A stretch of DNA of 64,000 nt from Sphingomonas echinoides (lineage in GTDB: Bacteria; Pseudomonadota; Alphaproteobacteria; Sphingomonadales; Sphingomonadaceae), in NCBI RefSeq assembly GCF_029623395.1, contig NZ_JAPYKK010000007.1, forward strand, positions 1 through 64,000. The letters run 5' to 3'. Position numbers and translations under genes: made by a program. Below, one piece after another: positions 1-7,772 of this stretch; the stretch's first letter is position 1; each line of letters begins with the position of its first letter. Under the pieces are notes generated by a model that did not search any database, had not been told where the DNA came from, and was given only the letters and a program-made list of their open reading frames with translations.

Positions 1-20
1 GAGACACGCCCCACCCCCAA

Positions 21-42
21 CCCCTCCCCTGAAGGGGAGGGG
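21..42. repeat. Short C/G palindrome upstream of ylxR
   Basis: A 9-bp perfect inverted repeat (CCCCTCCCC, loop TGAA, GGGGAGGGG) lies just before the first gene, inside the presumed nusA-ylxR intergenic space. It resembles the arms of the longer repeats at 3691-3810 and inside truB, so it is probably a short member of the same family of intergenic palindromes. It could also affect transcript folding or decay. Confidence 0.6.
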
Positions 43-50
43 CTTATATA

Positions 51-797
51 ATGAACGACACCCCCGACGAAACCGGCGCAATCCGCCGCTGCATCCTCCT
101 CGGCGAGCGCGCCCCGCGCGAAACGCTCGTCCGCCTCGCGCTGTCCCCCGACGGCGCGGTCCACCCCGACGTGCGCGCCAAGGCCCCCGGCCGTGGCGCG
201 TGGATCGGCGTCACCTGCGCCGAGCTCGACACCGCGATTACCAAGGGCAAGCTCAAGGCAGCCCTCGCCCGCGCGTTCAAGACCGGCCCGATCGCGATCC
301 CGGACGACCTGTCCGGCAAGATCGCGACCGCGCTCGAACGCGCCGTGCTCGACCGCCTCGGACTCGAGGCGCGCACCGGCAACCTGTTGACCGGTGCGGA
401 AAAGATCGAGACCGCGGCGCGCAGCGGCAAGCTTCACTTGCTGCTCCACGCCTGCGATGCGGGCGCGGACGGCAACCGTAAACTCGATCAGGCCTGGCGC
501 ATCGGCAACGATGAAGAAGGAAGTGATTTGAGGGGGTTGGTTCTGCCAGTCCCACGCACCATATTGGCCGTGGCACTAGGCCGCCAGAATGTGGTACATA
601 TAGGCCTGACTGATCCCGATGCCGCCGGACGCGTACGCGATTCGCTACACCGCTGGCTGCATTTTATCGGCCCTGACCCAACTCCCGCGCCTTGCGAAAC
701 GGCCTCGCAGGGCGCATCGGCGTCCCACCACGACGCCGGTCCGCTGGCCGATCTGGCCCCAGTGCCGACAGACGACGTACACGAGGAATTTGAGTGA
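51..797 (+). CDS. ylxR: YlxR-family (DUF448) RNA-binding protein
   Basis: A 248-residue protein with the DUF448/YlxR signature near the N-terminus (RRCILLGERAPRETLVRL, about residues 12-29), followed by a glycine-rich GRGAWIGV stretch. The family is a small RNA-binding protein almost always encoded between nusA and infB. Many alphaproteobacterial versions, like this one, add an L7Ae-like C-terminal part (roughly residues 100-200). The stop codon overlaps the infB start by 4 bp, so the two are translationally coupled. Its molecular role in proteobacteria is not well defined. The start codon follows a short spacer with no strong ribosome binding site. Confidence 0.88.
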   Translation: MNDTPDETGAIRRCILLGERAPRETLVRLALSPDGAVHPDVRAKAPGRGAWIGVTCAELDTAITKGKLKAALARAFKTGPIAIPDDLSGKIATALERAVLDRLGLEARTGNLLTGAEKIETAARSGKLHLLLHACDAGADGNRKLDQAWRIGNDEEGSDLRGLVLPVPRTILAVALGRQNVVHIGLTDPDAAGRVRDSLHRWLHFIGPDPTPAPCETASQGASASHHDAGPLADLAPVPTDDVHEEFE

Positions 798-3682
798 GCG
801 ATACCGAGAACGAAAAGCCGAAGCTGGGCATGCGCGCGCCTTTGGGCTTGAAGCGTACGGTCGAGACCGGCCAGGTCAAGCAGAGCTTCAGCCATGGACG
901 GTCGAACACCGTCGTGGTCGAGGTGAAGCGCCGCCGCGTGCTCGGCCCGGGCGGCACCCCGGTCGACGCACCCGTCGTCGAGGAAGCACCTGCTGCGGCC
1001 CCCGCGCCTGCGCCGGCGCCTGCCGCGCGTGCGCCCGAGCCGCGCCGCGCGCCCCCGCCCGCGCCGGTAAACCCGGCCAACTCGCTGCTGTCGCGTCAGG
1101 AACTCCAGACCAAGCTGCTGCGCGAGGCCGATGAGGCGCGCATGCAGGCGCAGGAAGAGAATCGTCGTCGCGACGAGCGTCTCCGCGCCGAAGCGCTCGA
1201 GGAAGACCGTCGCCGCGCCGAGGAGCGCGCCAAGGCGCCTGCCGCGGCACCGACGCCCGCACCCGAGCCCGTCGCAGAGCAGGCACCGCCCGCGCCGACC
1301 CCGACCCCGGCGCCGGTCGAAGCCGCTGTGCCTGAAGCGCCCGCTCCCGTCGCGGCACCCGCTGCTCCGACAGCACCCGCAACGCCCGTCGCGGCAACCC
1401 CCGCTCCGGCAGCCCAGGCTCCCGCACCGGCGGCACCCGCTGCTCCAGCGGCAACGACGCCAGCCCCGGCAGCGGCCGCGCCTGCTCCGGTTGCAAAGCC
1501 GCCGGTAGCTGCAAAGCCAGCGCCCGCGCCTGCCCCGGTGCTGCGCCCGCTGTCGCTCGAGCGCGATCCGTCGATGCCCGCGCCGCGTCTGTTCACCCCG
1601 GTTCCGCGTCCGGAGCGGCCCAAGCCGCCCGCACCGGCACCAGCCCCCGAGCCGACGCCCGCAGCAACCAGCGCGACGCCGACCCCCGCGGGAACGGTCA
1701 AGCGCCCGGGTTCGCCTTCGGCGGCTCCGACCAGCGAAGCACCGTCGCGTCCCGGCGCCGGTCCGCGTGACCGCAAGGGTGACGAGCGTCGCGGCGGCAA
1801 GCTGACCGTCAACCGCGCGCTCAACGATGGCGACGGCGCGCGTGCGCGTTCGCTCGCTGCGCTAAAGCGTGCCCGCGAAAAGGAAAACCGCCGGATGGGC
1901 GGCCCGCGCGAAGCGCAGGCCAAGCAGATCCGCGACGTCGTGGTGCCGGAAGCAATCACCGTGCAGGAACTCGCCAACCGCATGGCGGAAAAGGGCGCGG
2001 ACCTGGTCAAGGCCTTGTTCAAGATGGGCATGCCCGTCACGATCAACGCGACGATCGACCAGGATACCGCCGAGCTGCTGGTGACCGAATTCGGCCACAA
2101 CCTGACGCGCGTCAGCGATTCGGACATCGATCTGACCAACGACACGCATGAGGATCACGACGAGAACGCAGTCGAGCGTCCGCCGGTCGTGACGATCATG
2201 GGCCATGTCGATCACGGCAAGACCTCGCTGCTCGACGCACTGCGCGGAACCGATGTGGTCAAGGGCGAGGCCGGTGGCATCACCCAGCATATCGGTGCCT
2301 ATCAGGTCACGCTGAAGGACAAGTCGAAGATCACCTTCCTCGACACCCCGGGCCACGAAGCGTTCACCGAAATGCGCCAGCGCGGCGCCAACGTGACTGA
2401 CATCGTCGTTCTCGTGGTCGCAGCGGACGACAGCATCAAGCCGCAGACCGTCGAGGCGATCAACCATACGCGCGCCGCCGGCGTGCCGATGATCGTCGCG
2501 ATCAACAAGGTCGACAAGCACGACGCCAATCCGCAGAAGGTGCGCGAGCAGCTGCTGCAATATGAGGTCGTGGTCGAGGAACTGTCGGGCGACGTCCAGG
2601 ACGTCGAGGTCTCGGCGCTCAAGAAGACTGGTCTCGACGAGCTGATCGAGAAGATCCAGCTCCAGGCCGAACTGCTCGAGCTCAAGGCCAACCCGGACCG
2701 TACCGCCGAGGGCACCGTGATCGAGGCGAAGCTAGACAAGGGTCGTGGCCCGGTCGCCACGATCCTCGTCAACCGTGGCACGCTCAAGGTCGGCGATATC
2801 TTCGTCGTCGGCGCCGAGAGCGGCAAGGTCCGCGCGATGACCAACGACAAGGGTCAGCAGATCAAGGTCGCTGGCCCGTCGATGCCGGTCGAGGTGCTCG
2901 GTCTTTCAGGTGTTCCGCGGGCGGGTGATCCGTTGTCGGTGGTCGAGAGCGAAGCGCGTGCGCGTGAAGTCGCCGAATATCGCAAGGGCGTCATCACCGA
3001 CAAGCGCACCGGGGGTGGCCCGGCCAGCCTCGAGTCGATGTTCTCCGCGCTCAAGGAAAAGCAGGCGATCGAATATCCGCTGGTGGTCAAGGCCGACACG
3101 CAAGGGTCGGTCGAGGCGATCGTGGGTGCGATCAACAAGATCTCGACCGATCTCATCAAGGCGCGCGTCCTGCATTCGGGCGTTGGTGGCATCACCGAGA
3201 GCGACGTGACGTTGGCTGGTGCATCGGGCGCACCGATCATCGGCTTCAACGTCCGTCCGAACGCCAAGGCACGCGAGATCGCGGAACGGCAGAAGGTCGC
3301 GTTCAAATATTATGACGTGATCTACGACCTGACCGACGAGATCCGCGCCGGCATGGCGGGCGAGCTGGGTCCGGAAGCGTTCGAAACCGTCGTCGGCCGC
3401 GCCGAAATCCGCGACGTTTTCTCGGCGGGCAAGCACGGCAAGGCAGCCGGTCTGCTCGTTACCGAGGGCAATATCCGCAAGGCGCTCAAGGCGCGTATCA
3501 CCCGGGCGGATGTCATCATCTACCAGGGCGAGATCGCCTCGCTGCGCCGTTTCAAGGACGACGTCGCCGAAGTGCGCGCTGGTCTGGAGTGCGGCGTGAC
3601 TTTCACGTCGAACTTCGTAGACATCAAGCCGGGCGACTTCCTCGAAACGTTCGAAGTCGAATTGCGCGAACGCACGCTGTAA
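794..3682 (+). CDS. infB: Translation initiation factor IF-2
   Basis: A 962-residue GTPase that places initiator fMet-tRNA on the 30S subunit and promotes 50S joining. Residues about 55-330 are an Ala/Pro-rich, low-complexity linker with a charged Glu/Arg helix, as in other alphaproteobacterial IF-2. The IF2_N segment ([20 protein letters not shown]) follows, then the G domain: P-loop GHVDHGKT at about 470, DTPGHEAF, and NKVDKHD at about 571. Domains II and III and the C-terminal fMet-tRNA-binding domain are complete to EVELRERTL. It overlaps ylxR by 4 bp and precedes rbfA, the usual ribosome-biogenesis order. Confidence 0.98.
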   Translation: MSDTENEKPKLGMRAPLGLKRTVETGQVKQSFSHGRSNTVVVEVKRRRVLGPGGTPVDAPVVEEAPAAAPAPAPAPAARAPEPRRAPPPAPVNPANSLLSRQELQTKLLREADEARMQAQEENRRRDERLRAEALEEDRRRAEERAKAPAAAPTPAPEPVAEQAPPAPTPTPAPVEAAVPEAPAPVAAPAAPTAPATPVAATPAPAAQAPAPAAPAAPAATTPAPAAAAPAPVAKPPVAAKPAPAPAPVLRPLSLERDPSMPAPRLFTPVPRPERPKPPAPAPAPEPTPAATSATPTPAGTVKRPGSPSAAPTSEAPSRPGAGPRDRKGDERRGGKLTVNRALNDGDGARARSLAALKRAREKENRRMGGPREAQAKQIRDVVVPEAITVQELANRMAEKGADLVKALFKMGMPVTINATIDQDTAELLVTEFGHNLTRVSDSDIDLTNDTHEDHDENAVERPPVVTIMGHVDHGKTSLLDALRGTDVVKGEAGGITQHIGAYQVTLKDKSKITFLDTPGHEAFTEMRQRGANVTDIVVLVVAADDSIKPQTVEAINHTRAAGVPMIVAINKVDKHDANPQKVREQLLQYEVVVEELSGDVQDVEVSALKKTGLDELIEKIQLQAELLELKANPDRTAEGTVIEAKLDKGRGPVATILVNRGTLKVGDIFVVGAESGKVRAMTNDKGQQIKVAGPSMPVEVLGLSGVPRAGDPLSVVESEARAREVAEYRKGVITDKRTGGGPASLESMFSALKEKQAIEYPLVVKADTQGSVEAIVGAINKISTDLIKARVLHSGVGGITESDVTLAGASGAPIIGFNVRPNAKAREIAERQKVAFKYYDVIYDLTDEIRAGMAGELGPEAFETVVGRAEIRDVFSAGKHGKAAGLLVTEGNIRKALKARITRADVIIYQGEIASLRRFKDDVAEVRAGLECGVTFTSNFVDIKPGDFLETFEVELRERTL

Positions 3683-3690
3683 GTCCGTCT

Positions 3691-3810
3691 CCCTCTCCCC
3701 GCTTGCGGGGAGAGGGCCGGGGAGAGGGGCAGTATTAAGCGCTGCGCTGCGATACAGCCCTCTCCCGCGCTTCGCTTCGCTCGCTTGCCCTCTCCCCGGA
3801 GGGGAGAGGG
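3691..3810. repeat. Paired palindromic repeat between infB and rbfA
   Basis: The 133-bp infB-rbfA spacer is nearly filled by a repeat element. It has a 12-bp stem (3691-3702 with 3705-3716) and a second 10-bp stem (3788-3797 with 3801-3810), both built from CCCTCTCCCC and its complement, flanking a CGCTTCG-rich middle. Such elements are dispersed in sphingomonad intergenic regions. It lies within a presumed operon and may cause partial termination or mRNA stabilisation. Confidence 0.75.
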
Positions 3811-3815
3811 ATATA

Positions 3816-4217
3816 ATGAGACCCACCGATACGCCCGAATCCCGCAACGTCCGCCTGCTCCGCGTCGGCGAGCAGATGCGCCATACCCTGAGCGAGATCC
3901 TCGCGCGCGGCGACGTGCATGACGAGACGCTGGCCAAACACACCGTCACGATCACCGAAGTCCGCATGTCCCCCGACCTGCGCCACGCGACGGTGTTCAT
4001 GAAGTCGCTGCTCGGCAAGGACGAGGAAGCGGTGCTGAAAGCGCTGCGCACCAACACCGCCTACCTCCAGCGCGAGGTCGCATCGCAGGTGCGGATGAAA
4101 TACGCCGCCAAGCTCAAGTTCCTGGCCGACGACAGCTTCGACGAGGGCAGCCACATCGATAAGTTGCTGCGCGACCCGAAGGTAGCGCAGGATCTCACGC
4201 CCGACGCGGAAGATTGA
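3816..4217 (+). CDS. rbfA: 30S ribosome-binding factor RbfA
   Basis: A 133-residue KH-fold protein that binds 16S rRNA late in small-subunit assembly and is needed for cold adaptation in enterobacteria. It begins [20 protein letters not shown] and keeps the family core (ISEVR-like [16 protein letters not shown] and [20 protein letters not shown]). The short acidic tail ends PDAED. Length is normal for alphaproteobacteria. The start codon is only a few bases past a palindromic repeat whose GGGGAGAGGG arm may double as the ribosome binding site. It lies downstream of infB as expected. Confidence 0.97.
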   Translation: MRPTDTPESRNVRLLRVGEQMRHTLSEILARGDVHDETLAKHTVTITEVRMSPDLRHATVFMKSLLGKDEEAVLKALRTNTAYLQREVASQVRMKYAAKLKFLADDSFDEGSHIDKLLRDPKVAQDLTPDAED

Positions 4218-4248
4218 CAGTCACGCCGGTAAGACGCATCTTACCAAG

Positions 4249-4524
4249 ATGAATGCAAAAACGACACTGTCGGCAAAAGGACAAGTCGTCATCCCCAAGG
4301 ATGTCCGCGATGCGCTTGGGTTGAAGCCCGGCCAGGTGCTCGACGTGCAACGCACGATGAATGGTGTGCTGCTCTCGATCGCTCATCAAAAAAGCGGGCA
4401 GACTGCCGATGAGGTTTTCGCACGGCTGCGGGAAATAGCGCCGAAATGGGAAGGTCCGCCGGTGACCGATGAGATGATGGACGCTGCAATCGACACAATG
4501 TTCAGGGAAACGTGGAAAGGGTGA
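4249..4524 (+). CDS. AbrB/MazE-type antitoxin
   Basis: A 91-residue protein with an N-terminal swapped-hairpin AbrB domain (TLSAKGQVVIPKDVRDALGL, residues about 5-24), used to bind DNA and autoregulate. A C-terminal acidic/hydrophobic tail would mask the toxin. Its stop overlaps the start of the PIN-domain toxin gene by 13 bp, the standard arrangement for a VapBC-like pair. It sits 31 bp after rbfA, inside a housekeeping gene block, on the same strand. Confidence 0.9.
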   Translation: MNAKTTLSAKGQVVIPKDVRDALGLKPGQVLDVQRTMNGVLLSIAHQKSGQTADEVFARLREIAPKWEGPPVTDEMMDAAIDTMFRETWKG

Positions 4525-4910
4525 TCCGCGCGCTCGACACCAACATCGTTGTACGCGTGCTCGCCGAACCGGACTCTCCGCAATCCGCTCTGGCGCGCGC
4601 CGCGATGCAAACGCCCTTCACCGTGCCAGTGTCGGTCATGCTCGAAACCGAGTGGGTCTTGCGATCCGTATTTCGCTGGCGCCGCGACCAAATCGCCGAC
4701 GCGATGCTGACGTTGTTGGAACTGCCCGAGTGCCGCGCAGGCTCGTCGCTGCTGCGCTGGGTAATCGCGCGGTTCGCCGATGGCGCAGACTTCGCCGACA
4801 TGGTGCATCTGGTCCTCGCCGATGCTGCGGACCGTTTCGTGACCTTTGACAAAGACCTCGTCCGCAAGGCCGGCCTCGATGTGCCGATTGCAATCGAAAC
4901 GCTTACCTGA
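4512..4910 (+). CDS. PIN-domain toxin (VapC-like RNase)
   Basis: A 132-residue PIN-domain protein, predicted Mg-dependent endoribonuclease toxin. The four conserved acidic positions are visible: Asp in RALDTNIVVR near the N-terminus, Glu in the LETEWVLR segment, Asp in GADFADMVHL and Asp in TFDKDLV. It starts with GTG either at 4512 or at 4521. The second GTG directly follows a GGAAAGG purine run, while the first is preceded by AGGGA at better spacing. It overlaps the antitoxin and its stop overlaps the tdk start by one base (TGATG), so expression may extend into tdk. Confidence 0.9.
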   Translation: MERVIRALDTNIVVRVLAEPDSPQSALARAAMQTPFTVPVSVMLETEWVLRSVFRWRRDQIADAMLTLLELPECRAGSSLLRWVIARFADGADFADMVHLVLADAADRFVTFDKDLVRKAGLDVPIAIETLT

Positions 4911-5488
4911 TGGCCAAGCTCTATTTCTACTATGCCTCGATGAACGCGGGCAAATCGACCAACCTGCTGCAAGCCGATTTCAACTATCGCGAGCGCGGGA
5001 TGCGCACCGTCCTGCTGACCGCGGCGATCGACGACCGCTTCGCCGCGGGCACGATCACCTCGCGGATCGGGCTCGCCGCCGACGCGATCGCGTTCGAGCG
5101 CGATACCGATCTGATTGCGGTGGTGGTTCGCGACGGCGAGACACCGCCGGCCTGTGTGCTCGTGGACGAGGCGCAGTTCCTGACCGCCGCGCAAGTCGAT
5201 CAGCTCGCCGCGCTCGCTGATGACCACGGCATTCCGGTGCTCGCCTACGGCCTGCGCACCGATTTTCTCGGCGCGTTGTTCGAGGGATCGGCGCGGCTGC
5301 TCGCAATTGCGGATTCGCTGATCGAGATCAAATCGGTCTGCGCCTGCGGACGCAAGGCGACGATGAACCTGCGGATGGACGCGAGCGGTCGCGCGATCGC
5401 CGAGGGCGCGCAGACCGAGATCGGCGGGAACGACCTGTACATCGCGCTATGTCGTCGCCATTTCCGGGAAGCGCTTGCCGCCTCCTGA
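4910..5488 (+). CDS. tdk: Thymidine kinase
   Basis: A 192-residue type II thymidine kinase that phosphorylates thymidine with ATP in pyrimidine salvage. The P-loop is in YYASMNAGKSTNLLQ (residues about 5-19), the Walker B-like motif is LVDEAQFL, and the zinc-lasso cysteines are in CACGRKA and in the C-terminal CRRHF. Length is slightly shorter than the enterobacterial enzyme. It is coupled to the preceding toxin gene by a one-base stop/start overlap and is followed 15 bp later by the M50 protease gene. Confidence 0.96.
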   Translation: MAKLYFYYASMNAGKSTNLLQADFNYRERGMRTVLLTAAIDDRFAAGTITSRIGLAADAIAFERDTDLIAVVVRDGETPPACVLVDEAQFLTAAQVDQLAALADDHGIPVLAYGLRTDFLGALFEGSARLLAIADSLIEIKSVCACGRKATMNLRMDASGRAIAEGAQTEIGGNDLYIALCRRHFREALAAS

Positions 5489-5503
5489 CCCGAACGGACC
5501 CGA

Positions 5504-6208
5504 ATGACCGACCCCAATTTGCCCTACACCATCGCGGTGTGGCTCATCCCCCTCGTCGTCGCGATCGTCTTCCACGAAGTCGCGCACGGCTATGTCGCGC
5601 GGATCTTCGGCGATCCGACGGCGGACCGACTTGGCCGCCTGACCCTCAACCCGATCCGCCACGTCGATCCGATCGGCACGGTCGTGCTGCCGATGATCCT
5701 CGCGATCGCGCACGCGCCGATCTTCGGCTGGGCGAAGCCCGTACCGGTCGATGCAATGCGGCTGCGCAACCCGCGCCGCGACATGATGCTGGTCGCGTTG
5801 GCGGGTCCGGCGACCAATTTCGTGCTGGCGACGTTCGCGGCGCTGTCGCTGGGTGCGTTCGTCGGGTTGCACGGCGGCATCCCGGCGCAGGGCGCCCCGC
5901 ATACCGTTGCGGGGTTCGTGTTCGACAGCCTCTACAGCTTCGTGCTGGTCAACGTGTTCCTCGGCGTGTTCAACCTGATCCCGCTGCCGCCATTCGATGG
6001 CGGGCATGTCGTGCAGGGGCTGCTCCCGCGCGCGGCGGCGATCCAATATTCAAAGCTCGCGCGCTTCGGCTTCCCGCTGCTGCTGTTCCTGCTGTTCGTT
6101 CTCCCGATGATCAGCCCGCAGGCGGATATCGTCCGCCGCGTGATCGGCCCGATCGCAACCGCAGTCGCGGACTTCTTCCTGGGTTTTGCGCAACTGGGCG
6201 GCCTGTGA
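5504..6208 (+). CDS. Site-2 protease family (M50) membrane metalloprotease
   Basis: A 234-residue multi-pass membrane protein with the zinc-binding HEVAHG motif in its first transmembrane segment (FHEVAHGYVA, about residues 25-34) and the second metal-ligand motif NLIPLPPFDGGHVV near residue 155. It lacks a PDZ domain, so it belongs to the compact YwhC/Rip2-like group of S2P homologues, not RseP. The substrate is unknown. The stop TGA overlaps the truB GTG start (GTGA), indicating translational coupling. Confidence 0.93.
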   Translation: MTDPNLPYTIAVWLIPLVVAIVFHEVAHGYVARIFGDPTADRLGRLTLNPIRHVDPIGTVVLPMILAIAHAPIFGWAKPVPVDAMRLRNPRRDMMLVALAGPATNFVLATFAALSLGAFVGLHGGIPAQGAPHTVAGFVFDSLYSFVLVNVFLGVFNLIPLPPFDGGHVVQGLLPRAAAIQYSKLARFGFPLLLFLLFVLPMISPQADIVRRVIGPIATAVADFFLGFAQLGGL

Positions 6209-7233
6209 GCGGCATCAACGGCTGGCTGATCCTCGACAAGCCGCTTGGGCTGGGGTCGACCGATGGCGTCACCGCGGTCAAGCGCGCCCTGCGCGCGGCG
6301 GGCTATGATGCGAGCAAGCGCGGGATCAAGGTCGGGCATGGCGGCACGCTCGACCCGCTCGCGACCGGCGTGCTGCCGATCGCGCTCGGCGAGGCGACCA
6401 AGCTGGCCGGGCGGATGCTCGACAGCGACAAGATCTACGACTTCACGATCGGGTTCGGCGCGCAGACCGATACGCTCGACCTGGAAGGCAAAGTCATTGC
6501 GACCTCCGACGTGCGGCCGACGCTGGCCGCGGTCGAGGCGGTGCTGGCGCAGTTCATCGGGCCGATCGAGCAAGTGCCGCCGATCTACTCCGCGCTCAAG
6601 GTCGATGGCGAACGCGCCTATGATCGCGCGCGCGCCGGCGAGGACGTCGTGCTGGCGAGCCGCAAGGTCACCATTCACGCCCTTCATTCCTCCCCGGCAC
6701 GGGGAGGGGGACCATTCGCTACTTCAGCGAATGGTGGAGGGGTAGCCCAGCGCGCTGCGGCCAGCGACCACCCCTCCACCACCAGCCTGAAGGAGGCTGG
6801 CGGTCCCCCTCCCCCGCCGGGGGAGGAATTGAGCGACGTCACCCTCACCGCCCACGTCTCCAAGGGCACCTACATCCGCTCCCTCGCGCGCGACATCGCG
6901 CTCGCGCTCGGCACGGTCGGGCATGTCACGATGCTCCGCCGCATCAAGGCCGGTCCGTTCGACCTCTCGCACGCGATATCGCTGGACAAACTGGCCGAAT
7001 TCGGCCAAGCGCGCACCCTTGAACACAATCTCCTGCCGTTGAGGGCGGGGCTGGACGACATCCCGGCTCTATCCCTCACCCCCGATCAGGCAGGGCTGCT
7101 CCGACAGGGGCGGGTGTTGGTCGGGATCGCCGCAGACGATGGCCCTCGCTTCGCGACATTGGACGACAGTCCGGTCGCTCTGGTGGAGGTTCAGGACCGC
7201 GAGGTCCGCGTCGTTCGTGGCTTCAACCTGTGA
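6205..7233 (+). CDS. truB: tRNA pseudouridine(55) synthase TruB
   Basis: A 342-residue enzyme making pseudouridine 55 in the T-loop of tRNAs. The GTG start at 6205 gives the canonical N-terminus (SGINGWLILDKPLGLGST). The catalytic Asp lies in HGGTLDPLATGVLPIALGEA. The KGTYIRSLARDIALALG segment and the C-terminal PUA-like region are present. Odd point: residues about 160-211, between VTIHAL and DVTLTAHVSKG, are a Gly/Pro/Ser-rich insert encoded by a palindromic repeat. Without it the protein would be about 290 residues, the usual alphaproteobacterial length. The frame is preserved, so the enzyme is probably functional. It lies upstream of rpsO. Confidence 0.96.
   Translation: MSGINGWLILDKPLGLGSTDGVTAVKRALRAAGYDASKRGIKVGHGGTLDPLATGVLPIALGEATKLAGRMLDSDKIYDFTIGFGAQTDTLDLEGKVIATSDVRPTLAAVEAVLAQFIGPIEQVPPIYSALKVDGERAYDRARAGEDVVLASRKVTIHALHSSPARGGGPFATSANGGGVAQRAAASDHPSTTSLKEAGGPPPPPGEELSDVTLTAHVSKGTYIRSLARDIALALGTVGHVTMLRRIKAGPFDLSHAISLDKLAEFGQARTLEHNLLPLRAGLDDIPALSLTPDQAGLLRQGRVLVGIAADDGPRFATLDDSPVALVEVQDREVRVVRGFNL
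6684..6838. repeat. Palindromic repeat inserted in frame in truB
   Basis: About 155 bp of nested hairpins inside truB: CCTCCCC/GGGGAGG (6689-6707); a perfect 10-bp stem ACCATTCGCT/AGCGAATGGT (6711-6735); GGAGGGGT paired with ACCCCTCC further on; CCAGCCT/AGGCTGG; and a final CCCCTCCCCC-type arm near 6814-6836. Base composition and structure are those of dispersed intergenic repeats, like the ones at 21-42 and 3691-3810. It is translated as a low-complexity linker. Confidence 0.85.
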
Positions 7234-7254
7234 CGATGTCGAAGGAAGACTGAA

Positions 7255-7524
7255 ATGACGATCACTGCAGAGCGCAAGGACGCGCTCGTCAAGGAACATG
7301 GCCGCGTCGAAGGCGACACCGGCAGCCCCGAAGTCCAGGTCGCGATCCTCACCGAGCGCATTCGCAACCTGACCGAGCACTTCAAGGGCCACAAGAAGGA
7401 CAACCATTCGCGTCGCGGTCTGCTGATGATGGTCAACAAGCGGCGTTCGCTGCTCGACTATCTCCGTCACAAGGACGGTCAGCGGTATCTCGACCTGATC
7501 GCGAAGCTCGGTCTTCGCAAGTAA
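7255..7524 (+). CDS. rpsO: 30S ribosomal protein S15
   Basis: An 89-residue primary 16S rRNA-binding protein of the small-subunit platform. The family pattern is clear: [36 protein letters not shown] and LLDYLRHKD. Length is exactly that of E. coli S15. It starts 21 bp after truB with an AGGAAGACTGAA leader and is followed at once by a strong terminator hairpin, ahead of pnp. The rpsO-pnp order is conserved in proteobacteria. Confidence 0.99.
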   Translation: MTITAERKDALVKEHGRVEGDTGSPEVQVAILTERIRNLTEHFKGHKKDNHSRRGLLMMVNKRRSLLDYLRHKDGQRYLDLIAKLGLRK

Positions 7525-7530
7525 CACCGG

Positions 7531-7556
7531 GGGGCGGCCGAAAGGTCGCCCCTTTT
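7531..7556 (+). terminator. Rho-independent terminator after rpsO
   Basis: A 9-bp stem (7531-7539 with 7544-7552, one G-T wobble) closed by a GAAA tetraloop and followed by TTTT, located 7 bp after the rpsO stop. In E. coli the corresponding rpsO-pnp terminator is leaky. Confidence 0.85.
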
Positions 7557-7657
7557 GGCATCCCCGCCCGACATCGGGCATAACAAGTTCGGGCGCAGCG
7601 GCCCTTTAAGCGACGTTGCGCACCTGGACCCCGGCCTAAAGCCGGGGAAGTGCAGAG

Positions 7658-7682
7658 GGAACGGCAATTCGGCCCTTCCGTC
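7658..7682 (+). promoter_or_regulatory. Possible EcfG-type promoter upstream of pnp
   Basis: GGAAC and CGTC are separated by 16 bases, about 90 bp upstream of the pnp start. The general-stress sigma factor EcfG of alphaproteobacteria prefers GGAAC, 16-17 bases, then CGTT, so the last base of the -10 differs. The surrounding 7557-7772 leader otherwise shows no open reading frame of interest. Weak evidence. Confidence 0.3.
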
Positions 7683-7772
7683 GGGAGCGATCAAGCGCTC
7701 CAGACCGCGCGGACCGGTTAGTCCGCACAGTGGCCCCGTCGGCATCCGGCCGGCGGTGTTGAAGGAAAAAGC

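Noticed and set aside
5449..6204. Upstream extension of the truB frame overlapping the protease gene
   Set aside because: The extension is Arg/Pro-rich and opposite in quality to the protease reading; TruB homology begins at the GTG at 6205.
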